Both the position numbers and the translations under genes were made by a program. A model generated the notes under the pieces. That model was not told where the DNA came from, did no database searches, and saw nothing but the letters and a program-made list of their open reading frames with translations. Positions 55,579 through 63,270 of a stretch of 63,270 nucleotides of DNA are shown here, one piece after another; the first letter of the stretch is position 1; every line of letters begins with the position of its first letter. Source of the DNA: Phenylobacterium sp. RIFCSPHIGHO2_01_FULL_69_31 (GTDB lineage Bacteria; Pseudomonadota; Alphaproteobacteria; Caulobacterales; Caulobacteraceae); assembly GCF_001824475.1 (NCBI RefSeq), contig NZ_MHXN01000031.1, positions 1 through 63,270 on the forward strand. Direction: 5' to 3'.

Positions 55579-56145
55579 ATGGCCACGACCGAAAAGCCCG
55601 TGCTTTCGAAGTACAAGGACCGCATGGACAAGGCCGTCGCGGCGCTGCAGGAGGAGTTTGGCTCCCTGCGGACCGGCCGCGCGTCGGTCAGCCTGCTCGA
55701 CCAGATCCGCGTCGACGCCTACGGCTCGTCCACCCCGCTGAACCAGGTGGGCGCGATCAGCGTCCCCGAGCCGCGCATGATCACCATCAATGTGTGGGAC
55801 CGGGCCCTGGTGGTGTCGGTGGAAAAGGCGATCCGCGCCTCGGACCTCGGCCTGAACCCCGTGGTCGACGGCACCACGCTGCGCCTGCCGATCCCGCCAC
55901 TCACCGAAGATCGCCGGAAGGAACTGGCGAAGCTGGCCGGGAAGTACGCCGAGCAGCAGCGGGTGGCCGTGCGCAACGTGCGCCGCGACGCCAACGAAGA
56001 CTGCCGCAAGGCCCAGAAGGATGGCGTCATCAGCCAGGACGAGGAGAAGCGTTTCGAGGCTGACGTGCAGAAGATCACCGACGAAGCCATCAAGCGCGTG
56101 GACGAAGCCTTGAAAACAAAAGAACAAGAGATCATGCACGTTTGA
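55579..56145 (+). CDS. frr: Ribosome recycling factor
   Basis: This 188-aa tRNA-shaped factor splits post-termination ribosomes with EF-G. It has [24 protein letters not shown] and [18 protein letters not shown], then the long helices [19 protein letters not shown] and [20 protein letters not shown]. It is full length and starts 47 bases after pyrH. Confidence 0.97.
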   Translation: MATTEKPVLSKYKDRMDKAVAALQEEFGSLRTGRASVSLLDQIRVDAYGSSTPLNQVGAISVPEPRMITINVWDRALVVSVEKAIRASDLGLNPVVDGTTLRLPIPPLTEDRRKELAKLAGKYAEQQRVAVRNVRRDANEDCRKAQKDGVISQDEEKRFEADVQKITDEAIKRVDEALKTKEQEIMHV

Positions 56146-56172
56146 CGCCCGCGTAAGGACCAGCGTTCCCTC

Positions 56173-56952
56173 ATGGCCGCCGCCGAGAAGCCACCGTCCG
56201 CGGACGCCCCAAGGGATGACCAGGGGCGAGCACCGCCCCTGCACGTCGCGATCGTCATGGATGGCAACGGACGCTGGGCCAAGCAACGCGGCCTGCCGCG
56301 GTCGCTGGGCCATCGGGCCGGGGTGGAGGCGCTGAAGCGCACCGTCTCCGCCGCCGCGAAGCTGGGCGTCGGCTCGCTCACGGTCTTCGGCTTCTCCACG
56401 GAGAACTGGAGCCGCCCCGCGGCCGAGGTCGCCGAGCTCATGGCGCTGCCCAAGCGCTATTTCGAGACCGACTTGGCCCGCCTGCACCGCGAGGGCGTGC
56501 GGGTGCGGGTGATCGGCCGCCGGGACGGACTGTCGAACGACCTCCTCAAGCTGATCGACGACGCGCGCGAGCGGACGAAGGACAACACGGCCTTCAACCT
56601 GAACATCGCCTTCAACTACGGCGGCCAGGCCGACATCACCGACGCGGCGCGCCGGTTCGCCGAGGACGTGGCCGCCGGCCTTCGCAGCCCGGGCGACCTC
56701 GACGAGGCGCTGTTCGGCAGCCTGCTGGCCACGGCCGGCACGCCACCGCCGGATCTGATCGTGCGGCCGTCGGGCGAGCAGCGGCTCTCCAACTTCCTCC
56801 TGTGGGAAGCGGCCTACGCCGAACTGGTGTTCCAGGACGTGCTGTGGCCCGATTACGGCGAGGAACACCTGAAGGCGGCGCTGGCGGAATTCGCCGCGCG
56901 GGATCGGCGCTATGGCGCAATCGTTGCCGATGACGTCCTCGCCGCCGGCTAA
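56173..56952 (+). CDS. uppS: Isoprenyl transferase (undecaprenyl diphosphate synthase)
   Basis: This 259-aa cis-prenyltransferase builds the C55 lipid carrier for peptidoglycan and LPS. The catalytic Asp lies in HVAIVMDGNGRWAKQRGLPRS and the other signatures are LTVFGFSTENWSRP, FNLNIAFNYGG and IVRPSGEQRLSNFLLWEAAY. Its 3' end overlaps cdsA by 41 bases in another frame. Confidence 0.95.
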   Translation: MAAAEKPPSADAPRDDQGRAPPLHVAIVMDGNGRWAKQRGLPRSLGHRAGVEALKRTVSAAAKLGVGSLTVFGFSTENWSRPAAEVAELMALPKRYFETDLARLHREGVRVRVIGRRDGLSNDLLKLIDDARERTKDNTAFNLNIAFNYGGQADITDAARRFAEDVAAGLRSPGDLDEALFGSLLATAGTPPPDLIVRPSGEQRLSNFLLWEAAYAELVFQDVLWPDYGEEHLKAALAEFAARDRRYGAIVADDVLAAG

Positions 56953-57772
56953 GCGGTTCGACTGGACCAACCTCGGCCTGCGCGTTGCGTCGGCCGTGGT
57001 GCTGGTGCCAGCCGCGCTCGCCGCCGCCTGGTTCGGCGGGTGGCCGTACCTGGTGCTGATCGCTATCGGCGTCGCGTTGCTGGCGATCGAGTGGGGCGGC
57101 ATGACCGCGCCCGTGGCGCCGACGCGCGTCGCCGCGGCCGTTGCGGCCGCCGTTTTAATCGCTGTTTTCGTGGGTTACCGCGGCGACTTCATCTGGGCCT
57201 GGGGCGCCATCGCCCTGACGGCGGCCGGCGCGGCCGTGGTGGCGCGGGGTGTCGCCGAGCGGCCGGCGGACGCCGCGTTCGGGGTGCTCTACATCGCGCC
57301 GGCGGCCCTGTGCCTGGTCTGGCTGCGCGACTCCGACAAGCTCATGTCCCACCAGGGGCACTGGTGGATCATGATGCTGTTCGCCGCCACCTGGGCCGCC
57401 GACATCGGCGCGTTCGCCGTCGGCAGTACGCTGAAAGGGCCGAAGCTCTGGCCCCGGTTCTCGCCCAACAAGACGTGGTCCGGCTTCATCGGCGGGCTGG
57501 CGGCGGCGACGGCGGCGGGCAGCCTGATGGCCGGCATGTCGGTGTTCCAGCTCAACGTCTGGGCCGCCGCGTTCATCGGCCTGGCCGTCGGCCTGGCGAC
57601 CATGGCCGGAGATCTCTGGGAATCGGCGATCAAGCGCCGCTTCGGGGTGAAGGACTCGGGAGACCTGATCCCGGGCCATGGCGGGTTGCTGGATCGCGTC
57701 GATGGGCTGATGTTCGCCGTCGTGGTGATGGCCGCGCTGCGGCTCGCCAACCATTTGGGATGGGGACATTGA
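56912..57772 (+). CDS. cdsA: Phosphatidate cytidylyltransferase
   Basis: This 286-aa membrane enzyme makes CDP-diacylglycerol for phospholipid synthesis. It has about seven helices, and the signature [24 protein letters not shown] is complete, with the preceding [12 protein letters not shown] segment. A second ATG at 56930 would shorten the N-terminus by 6 residues. Both starts lie inside uppS, so the genes are coupled. Confidence 0.95.
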   Translation: MAQSLPMTSSPPAKRFDWTNLGLRVASAVVLVPAALAAAWFGGWPYLVLIAIGVALLAIEWGGMTAPVAPTRVAAAVAAAVLIAVFVGYRGDFIWAWGAIALTAAGAAVVARGVAERPADAAFGVLYIAPAALCLVWLRDSDKLMSHQGHWWIMMLFAATWAADIGAFAVGSTLKGPKLWPRFSPNKTWSGFIGGLAAATAAGSLMAGMSVFQLNVWAAAFIGLAVGLATMAGDLWESAIKRRFGVKDSGDLIPGHGGLLDRVDGLMFAVVVMAALRLANHLGWGH

Positions 57773-58953
57773 GCCTGCCGCGGAAGGTCAGCGTCCTGGG
57801 CTCCACGGGATCCATCGGGGTCTCGACCCTGGACCTGTTCGACCAGGCGGGGGTCGAGGTCGAGATGGTCGGCCTGGTGGCGGGCCGCAACGTCGCGCGG
57901 CTGGCCGAACAGGCGCTCCGCTGGCGTCCCCAGCTCGCCGTGATCGAGGACGAGGCCCTGCTGCCGGAGCTGCGGGAGCGGCTCAAGGGATCCGGCATCG
58001 CGACGGCCGCGGGCGCGCAGGCGGTCAGCGACGTGGCGTCGGCCGACGCCCAGTGGGTGATGTCGGCCATCGTCGGCTTTGCGGGCCTGGCCCCGACCCT
58101 TGCCGCAGCGAAGGCCGGCGCGGTCATCGCCCTCGCCAACAAGGAGAGTCTGGTCTGCGCCGGGCCCTCGCTGCTGCGCACCGCCAAGCTGGCCGGGGGC
58201 GCCGTGGTGCCGGTGGATTCGGAGCACTCGGCGATCTTCCAGGTCCTGGATCCGCAGGCCGCGGCCCACGTTTCGCGACTGATCCTGACCTCGTCCGGAG
58301 GCCCGTTCCGCGACGCCAGCCGCGAGGACATGGCGAAGGCGACGCTCGAACAAGCCCTGGCCCATCCGAACTTCTCGATGGGGGCCAAGATCTCGATCGA
58401 TTCCGCGACGATGATGAACAAGGGCCTCGAGGTAATCGAGGCCGCCTACCTGTTCTCCATGCCGCCCGAGCGGATCGAGGTCCTGGTCCACCCGCAGCAG
58501 ATCATCCACAGCCTGGTGGAGTACGCCGACGGCTCGACGCTGGCGCAGCTGGGCCCGCCGGACATGCGCCCGCCCATCGCCTGCGCCTTCGCCTGGCCCG
58601 ACCGCCTGCCGTGGCCGGCGCCCAAGCTGGACCTGGTCACCGCGGGACCGCTCACGTTCCAGCACCCGGATCCGAAGAAGTTTCCGGCGCTCTCCATCGC
58701 CAAGCAGGCGCTGACCGCGGGCGGTCAGGCCCCCGCGGCGATGAATGCGGCGAACGAGCGCGCCGTCTCGGCATTCCTTGACCGGCGCATCCGCTTTCTC
58801 GATATCCCCAACGTGGTGGCGGAAACCCTCGAGCGGATGGACCGCAGCCAGACCTTTTCCACCGCCAACGATGCGGTGGAAAGCGCGCGCGAAACCGATG
58901 CTGCGGCCCGCCGCACGGCCGACGAAGTCGTAAGCGGGCTTTTTGCCGCCTGA
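57760..58953 (+). CDS. dxr: 1-deoxy-D-xylulose 5-phosphate reductoisomerase
   Basis: This 397-aa enzyme makes MEP from DXP in isoprenoid synthesis, upstream of the UppS substrate. The NADPH-binding opening is [16 protein letters not shown], the active site has [30 protein letters not shown] and [17 protein letters not shown], and the lid has [15 protein letters not shown] 57760 overlaps cdsA by 13 bases; a TTG at 57769 is possible. Confidence 0.95.
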   Translation: MGTLSLPRKVSVLGSTGSIGVSTLDLFDQAGVEVEMVGLVAGRNVARLAEQALRWRPQLAVIEDEALLPELRERLKGSGIATAAGAQAVSDVASADAQWVMSAIVGFAGLAPTLAAAKAGAVIALANKESLVCAGPSLLRTAKLAGGAVVPVDSEHSAIFQVLDPQAAAHVSRLILTSSGGPFRDASREDMAKATLEQALAHPNFSMGAKISIDSATMMNKGLEVIEAAYLFSMPPERIEVLVHPQQIIHSLVEYADGSTLAQLGPPDMRPPIACAFAWPDRLPWPAPKLDLVTAGPLTFQHPDPKKFPALSIAKQALTAGGQAPAAMNAANERAVSAFLDRRIRFLDIPNVVAETLERMDRSQTFSTANDAVESARETDAAARRTADEVVSGLFAA

Positions 58954-58971
58954 TGGAGTAGAAGCGCCCTC

Positions 58972-60186
58972 ATGCAATTGGTGCAGAACGTTCTGCTCTA
59001 CGTCATCCCGTTCCTTCTGGTGATCGGGGTGGTCATCACCGTCCACGAGCTTGGACACTTCCTGGCGGCCAAGGCCCTGGGGACCAAGATCGACCGCTTT
59101 GCGATCGGGTTCGGCCGGTCGATCGCCGCCTGGACCGACAAGTCCGGCGTCGAATGGCGGCTGGGCTGGCTGCCGATCGGCGGCTACGTGCGCTTCGCCG
59201 GCGACGACAACGCCGCCAGCATCCCCGACGCGAACGACCTGGCCGAGATGCGGCGCAAGCTCATCGACGAGGGCAGGGGCGCCGAGATCCAGCGCTACTT
59301 CCATTTCAAGCCCATCTGGCAGCGGGCAGTCATCGTCGCCGCCGGCCCGATCGCCAACTTCCTGCTGGCCATCGTGGTCTTCGCCACCCTGCTGATGGCG
59401 TTCGGCGAGCCGGTGAGCTCGACGCGCGTGGACAGCGTCGTCGCCGGCAGCCCCGCCGAGCAGGCGGGCTTCCGCAAGGGCGACGTGATTCTCACCGTGA
59501 ACGGGCGCGAGGTCGAGAGCTTCCAGGCCCTGACCGAGAAGATCATCCTCAGCTCGGACACGCCGCTGAACTTCGTCGTGCGGCGCGGGGAGGCGGAGGT
59601 GGCCATCGTCGCCACGCCGCGGCGCGGCCCGGTCGTGGACCAACTGGGCAAGACCCACATGCTGGGCAAGCTTGGCCTGGGACACGAGAATCGGCCCGGC
59701 GACGTGAGCTTCCGGCGCTACAATTTCCCTGAGGCGGTGGCCGGCGGCGTCGAGCGGACGGTGACGACCATCACGCGGACCGTCGTCTACATCGGCCGCC
59801 TGATCGGCGGGCGCGAAAAGGCGGACCAACTGGCCGGCCCGCTGGGCATGGCCCAGCTTTCGGGCGACCTGACCAAGCGCGCGGCGGCTGAGTCGCCCGA
59901 TGCCGGCACGTTCGTGCTGAATGGCCTGCTGACGATCTTTCAGCTGATCGGCGTGATCTCGGTGGGCATCGGATTCATGAACCTGCTGCCGGTTCCGGTG
60001 CTGGATGGGGGCCATCTCGTGTTCTACGCATACGAGGCGGTCGCGCGGCGCCCTCTTGCCGCCAAGGTTCAGGCCACAGGATACAGGGTGGGTCTTGCGC
60101 TTGTTCTCAGTTTGATGTTGTTCGCCACCTGGAACGATTTGCAGCGCCTGCGTGTGTTCAATCTGTTCGGCGGCCTATTCTCTTAG
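58972..60186 (+). CDS. rseP: RseP family site-2 protease
   Basis: This 404-aa intramembrane zinc protease has HELGH at residues 25-29 in the first helix and the third ligand in LLPVPVLDGGHLVFY near residue 343. A PDZ domain (about residues 145-225, SVVAGSPAEQAGFRKGDVI) is seen, apparently one where E. coli RseP has two. It cleaves anti-sigma factors and signal peptides. Its place before bamA is conserved. Confidence 0.93.
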   Translation: MQLVQNVLLYVIPFLLVIGVVITVHELGHFLAAKALGTKIDRFAIGFGRSIAAWTDKSGVEWRLGWLPIGGYVRFAGDDNAASIPDANDLAEMRRKLIDEGRGAEIQRYFHFKPIWQRAVIVAAGPIANFLLAIVVFATLLMAFGEPVSSTRVDSVVAGSPAEQAGFRKGDVILTVNGREVESFQALTEKIILSSDTPLNFVVRRGEAEVAIVATPRRGPVVDQLGKTHMLGKLGLGHENRPGDVSFRRYNFPEAVAGGVERTVTTITRTVVYIGRLIGGREKADQLAGPLGMAQLSGDLTKRAAAESPDAGTFVLNGLLTIFQLIGVISVGIGFMNLLPVPVLDGGHLVFYAYEAVARRPLAAKVQATGYRVGLALVLSLMLFATWNDLQRLRVFNLFGGLFS

Positions 60187-60215
60187 GCCCGTTCGTCCCT
60201 CAAACGGCTGATTCG

Positions 60216-62654
60216 ATGCTTAGAACCCGCGCCTCCCGCGCCGCGCTTGCCTCCGGTCTTGCCCTGCTTCTGGGGACAACCGCTCTTGTCGCGCCTGGCG
60301 TGGCTGCGGCCCAACAGACGCAAGGGGGCGTGGTGCAGCGCATCCTCGTCCAGGGCAACGAGCGGATCGAGCCGTCGACCGTGATCTCCTATCTGCCGGT
60401 CGGACCTGGCGAGCCGGTCGACGCGGCCAAGCTCGACCTGGCCATCAAGGCCCTGTTCCGCACCGACCTGTTCTCGGATGTCTCGGTCAACTTCCAGAAC
60501 GGCGACCTGATCGTCACCGTGGTCGAGAACCCGATCATCAACCGGGTGATCTTCGAGGGGAACAAGGGGCTCAAGGAGGACAAGCTGCGCGACGAGGTGA
60601 CCGTGCGTCCGCGCGGCATCTTCACCCGCGCCAAGGTCCAGGGCGACGTGCAGCGGATCGTCGAGCTCTACCGGCGCTCAGGCCGGATCTCGGCCAATGT
60701 GACGCCGCAGATCATCGAGCTGCCCCAGAAGCGAGTGGACCTGATCTTCAAGATCGAGGAGGGGCCCAAGAGCGGGATCCTCTCGGTCAACTTCCTGGGC
60801 AACAAGGCGTTCTCGGACAACGACCTGCGCGACGTGGTCGTCACCGAGGAGACGCGCTGGTTCAAGTTCTTCTCCAGCAACGCCAACTACGACCCCGACC
60901 GGCTGGAATACGACAAGGAGCAGCTGCGCAAGCACTACCGCAACCGCGGCTACTACGACTTCCGGGTCACCTCGGCGGTGGCCGAGCTGGCGCCCGACAA
61001 GAACGGCTTCGTCGTCACCTACAACGTCGATGAAGGGCCCCGGTACAAGTTCGGCAAGGTGACCGTCGAAACCGAGCTGCAGAAGCTCGACAAGGAGGTC
61101 CTGACCGCGCTGATCCCGATCCGCAGCGGGCAGGAGTACCAGGACGAGTCGATCGAGACGGCCACCGACGCCCTGACCTTCGCGGCGGGCGCCGCAGGCT
61201 TCGCGTTCGTCGACGTGCGGCCGCGCTACACCCCGGACCGCGACAAGGGGACCGTGGACGTCACCTTCCAGGTCCGCGAGGGCCCGCGGGTCTACGTCGA
61301 CCGCATCGATATCGTCGGCAACACCCAGACGCTGGACTACGTGATCCGCCGCGAGATGAGCGTGGTTGAAGGCGACGCCTACAACCGCGCCCTGGTCGAC
61401 CGGTCGCGGCGCCAGATCCGGGCCCTGGGCTACTTCAAGGAAGTCGATATCAGCGAAGTGCCGGGCTCCGCGCCCGACCGCACCGCGCTGCAGGTGAAGG
61501 TCGAAGAGCAGCCGACCGGCGAGCTCTCGTTCAGCGCCGGCTACTCGTCCGTCGACCAGCTCGTGCTGGATCTCGGCATCTCGCAGCGCAACTTCCGGGG
61601 CCGCGGCCAGGATGTCCGCGCGCGGGTGTCGGTGGGTTCGCTGCGCCAGCAGCTGGACTTCTCCTTCACCGAGCCGCGCTTCCTCAACCGCGATGTGGCG
61701 GCGGGTATCGACCTCTACGGCTACCGCTACGACCTGTCGGAGTACTCCGCCTACAAGACCACGACCTACGGCACGACGTTCCGGGCCAACTTCCCGCTCA
61801 GCATCGATGCCCGCGGCGCCGTGCGATACACGCTGCGCCAGGACGAGATCGAGATCGACGACTTCTACTGCGACCCCACCTCGGGGGCGATCATCTCGCG
61901 GGCGTTCTGCGACCAGGTTGGCACCTTCCTCACCTCGCTGGTGGGTTATGGCGCGCGCCTCGACCGCCGGAACGACTACCTGAACCCGACGCGCGGGTTC
62001 TACGTGGACTTCAACCAGGACGTGGCGGGTCTCGGCGGCGACGTGAACTTCGTGCGCACCGACCTGGAAACCGGCTGGTTCCATGGGTTCAACAAGGACT
62101 TCATCCTCTCGGTGACCGGCTCGGCCGGCTACGTGGTCGGGTGGGCCGGGGACAAGGTCCGGATCAACGACCGCTACTACAAAGGCGGCCTGAACTTCCG
62201 CGGCTTCGAGACCGCCGGTATCGGTCCGCGCGACACGTCGACGACCCAGGCGGACGCCCTGGGGGGCAAGATGTACGCCATCGGCACCGTCGAACTGACC
62301 GTGCCGACCTTCCTGCCCGAGCAATACGGGATCAAGGCGGCGCTGTTCAGCGACTTCGGCACGCTGGGTAAGCTCGACAAGGAAGACAAGGTCTACCAGG
62401 CCGGCGACGTCGACTGCCTGCAGCCGTCGATCATCAGCCCGACCGATCCGACGCAGACGATTCCGAACTTCGCCACGCCGGGGACGCGGAACACCTGTAT
62501 TCGGGACGACCTCTCGCTCCGGGCCTCGGCCGGCATCAGCGTCTTCTGGAAGTCGCCCATGGGGCCGATCCGCTTCGACTTCAGCCGCGTTTTGGCCAAG
62601 GAAGATTACGACAAGGAAGAAACCTTCCGGTTCTCCACTTCAACCAGGTTCTAA
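60216..62654 (+). CDS. bamA: Outer-membrane assembly factor BamA
   Basis: This 812-aa essential outer-membrane protein inserts beta-barrels. It has a signal peptide (about residues 1-33, VAPGVAAAQ), five POTRA domains (first: VQRILVQGNERIEPSTVISY; last: VYVDRIDIVGNTQTLDYVI) and a 16-strand barrel. The lid-loop region (GLNFRGFETAGIGPRD, the VRGF-like motif as FRGF) and the terminal STRF with Phe are present. It is full length. Confidence 0.96.
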   Translation: MLRTRASRAALASGLALLLGTTALVAPGVAAAQQTQGGVVQRILVQGNERIEPSTVISYLPVGPGEPVDAAKLDLAIKALFRTDLFSDVSVNFQNGDLIVTVVENPIINRVIFEGNKGLKEDKLRDEVTVRPRGIFTRAKVQGDVQRIVELYRRSGRISANVTPQIIELPQKRVDLIFKIEEGPKSGILSVNFLGNKAFSDNDLRDVVVTEETRWFKFFSSNANYDPDRLEYDKEQLRKHYRNRGYYDFRVTSAVAELAPDKNGFVVTYNVDEGPRYKFGKVTVETELQKLDKEVLTALIPIRSGQEYQDESIETATDALTFAAGAAGFAFVDVRPRYTPDRDKGTVDVTFQVREGPRVYVDRIDIVGNTQTLDYVIRREMSVVEGDAYNRALVDRSRRQIRALGYFKEVDISEVPGSAPDRTALQVKVEEQPTGELSFSAGYSSVDQLVLDLGISQRNFRGRGQDVRARVSVGSLRQQLDFSFTEPRFLNRDVAAGIDLYGYRYDLSEYSAYKTTTYGTTFRANFPLSIDARGAVRYTLRQDEIEIDDFYCDPTSGAIISRAFCDQVGTFLTSLVGYGARLDRRNDYLNPTRGFYVDFNQDVAGLGGDVNFVRTDLETGWFHGFNKDFILSVTGSAGYVVGWAGDKVRINDRYYKGGLNFRGFETAGIGPRDTSTTQADALGGKMYAIGTVELTVPTFLPEQYGIKAALFSDFGTLGKLDKEDKVYQAGDVDCLQPSIISPTDPTQTIPNFATPGTRNTCIRDDLSLRASAGISVFWKSPMGPIRFDFSRVLAKEDYDKEETFRFSTSTRF

Positions 62655-62659
62655 GCAAA

Positions 62660-63270
62660 ATGACTTTCAAGACCTTCGCCGTGGCCGGCTGCGCCATGGC
62701 TCTCGCGCTCTCGGGCGCGGCTCCCGCCTTCGCTCAGCAGCCCGCCGCCGCGCCGGCCGCGCCCGCGGCGCCGGCCGTGACCCACGGCGCCCCGACGCCG
62801 GGCCTGTGCATCGTCTCGGTCGAAAACGCCATCGGCGCCTCGACGGTCGGCAAGTACGTCAACACCCGCCTTCAGCAGCTGGTCGCCCAGGTGAACGCGG
62901 AGCTCAACGCCGAGAAGACCGGCATCGACAACGACGCCAAGGCGCTCGACGGCCAGCGCGCCACGCTGGACCAGAACACCCTGGAACAGCGCGCGGCCGC
63001 CCTGCAGGTGCGCGCCAACGCCCTGCAGCGCAAGGCGCAGCAGCGTGACCGCGAGATCCAGGCGACCGAGCAGAAGGCGATCAACCGGGTCGGCACCGAG
63101 ATGGAGCCGCTGATCCGGCAGGCCTATCAGCAGAAGCAGTGCTCGATGCTGATCAACCGCAACTCGATCATCCTGGGCAACCCGGCCTCGGACATCACCC
63201 CGCAGGTGGTTACGGCGCTGAACGCCAAGATCACCCAGTTCGCCTTCGATCGCGAACGGCTCGACGCGCC
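62660..63270 (+). CDS. skp: Skp/OmpH-family periplasmic chaperone (3' truncated)
   Basis: The reading frame runs off the right edge after 203 codons. It has a signal peptide (MTFKTFAVAGCAMALALSGA ending AFA) and an Ala/Pro-rich linker. Skp features follow: an opening CIVSVENAIGAS, then a long charged helix (QLVAQVNAELNAEKTGIDND to QQRDREIQATEQKAI) that forms the coiled-coil tentacle, then the returning strand with LINRNSIILGNPASDITPQV. Skp holds unfolded outer-membrane proteins for BamA. It starts 5 bases after bamA, so it is co-expressed. Confidence 0.9.
   Translation, partial: MTFKTFAVAGCAMALALSGAAPAFAQQPAAAPAAPAAPAVTHGAPTPGLCIVSVENAIGASTVGKYVNTRLQQLVAQVNAELNAEKTGIDNDAKALDGQRATLDQNTLEQRAAALQVRANALQRKAQQRDREIQATEQKAINRVGTEMEPLIRQAYQQKQCSMLINRNSIILGNPASDITPQVVTALNAKITQFAFDRERLDA

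Overview
The window is GC-rich bacterial chromosome, densely coded with short gaps and many 1-, 4- and 8-base start/stop overlaps. Family content points to Alphaproteobacteria, most likely Caulobacteraceae (Caulobacter or Phenylobacterium type). The reasons are a CtrA-family regulator, a 14-gene nuo operon followed by birA, coaX and RNase J, the short type of prolyl-tRNA synthetase, a GTTC-N7-GTTC LexA-type box, and the order rpsB-tsf-pyrH-frr-uppS-cdsA-dxr-rseP-bamA-skp. The genus is an inference. No complete prophage, transposase or CRISPR array is visible.

About 1-25,000 is an accessory, mixed-strand region. It begins with a truncated secreted protein, an orphan terminase-small-subunit-like gene behind a candidate SOS box, and a two-repeat DxDxDG protein. 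Next come an exported M17 aminopeptidase, a DMT exporter, S-formylglutathione hydrolase and an iron cassette (Fur-like box, TonB-dependent receptor, PepSY membrane protein, 58-aa membrane protein). A large TolB-propeller/amidohydrolase is translationally coupled to a small acidic protein. The region ends with an MliC-like lipoprotein, an outer-membrane-protein/RTX-protein pair divergent from a histidine kinase/LuxR-type regulator pair, and a penicillin-acylase-family hydrolase. Several small proteins lie in between.

At 25,067-26,082 is the most unusual gene: a CtrA paralogue whose receiver has lost the phospho-acceptor aspartate and the acidic pocket but whose DNA-binding half is well kept. 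A TTAACCAT motif lies just upstream, followed by tRNA-Asp(GTC).

26,323-44,634 is the complete respiratory complex I operon (nuoA-N), followed by birA, coaX and an RNase J. Two non-subunit genes are embedded in it by 4-base overlaps: a SnoaL/NTF2-fold protein between nuoD and nuoE, and a 67-aa lipoprotein between nuoH and nuoI. A REP-like palindromic element sits between nuoI and nuoJ, and NuoL carries a histidine-rich loop.

44,654-52,551 holds a fused double CaiB/BaiF CoA-transferase, methylmalonyl-CoA epimerase, a DUF1467 protein, proS, the lipoprotein-release transporter (lolC/E and lolD) and a nucleoside hydrolase. 52,578 to the end is the translation and envelope cluster: S2, EF-Ts, UMP kinase and ribosome recycling factor, then undecaprenyl-PP synthase, CDP-DAG synthase, DXP reductoisomerase, the RseP site-2 protease, BamA and a truncated Skp/OmpH chaperone. 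It links ribosome, isoprenoid, phospholipid and outer-membrane biogenesis.
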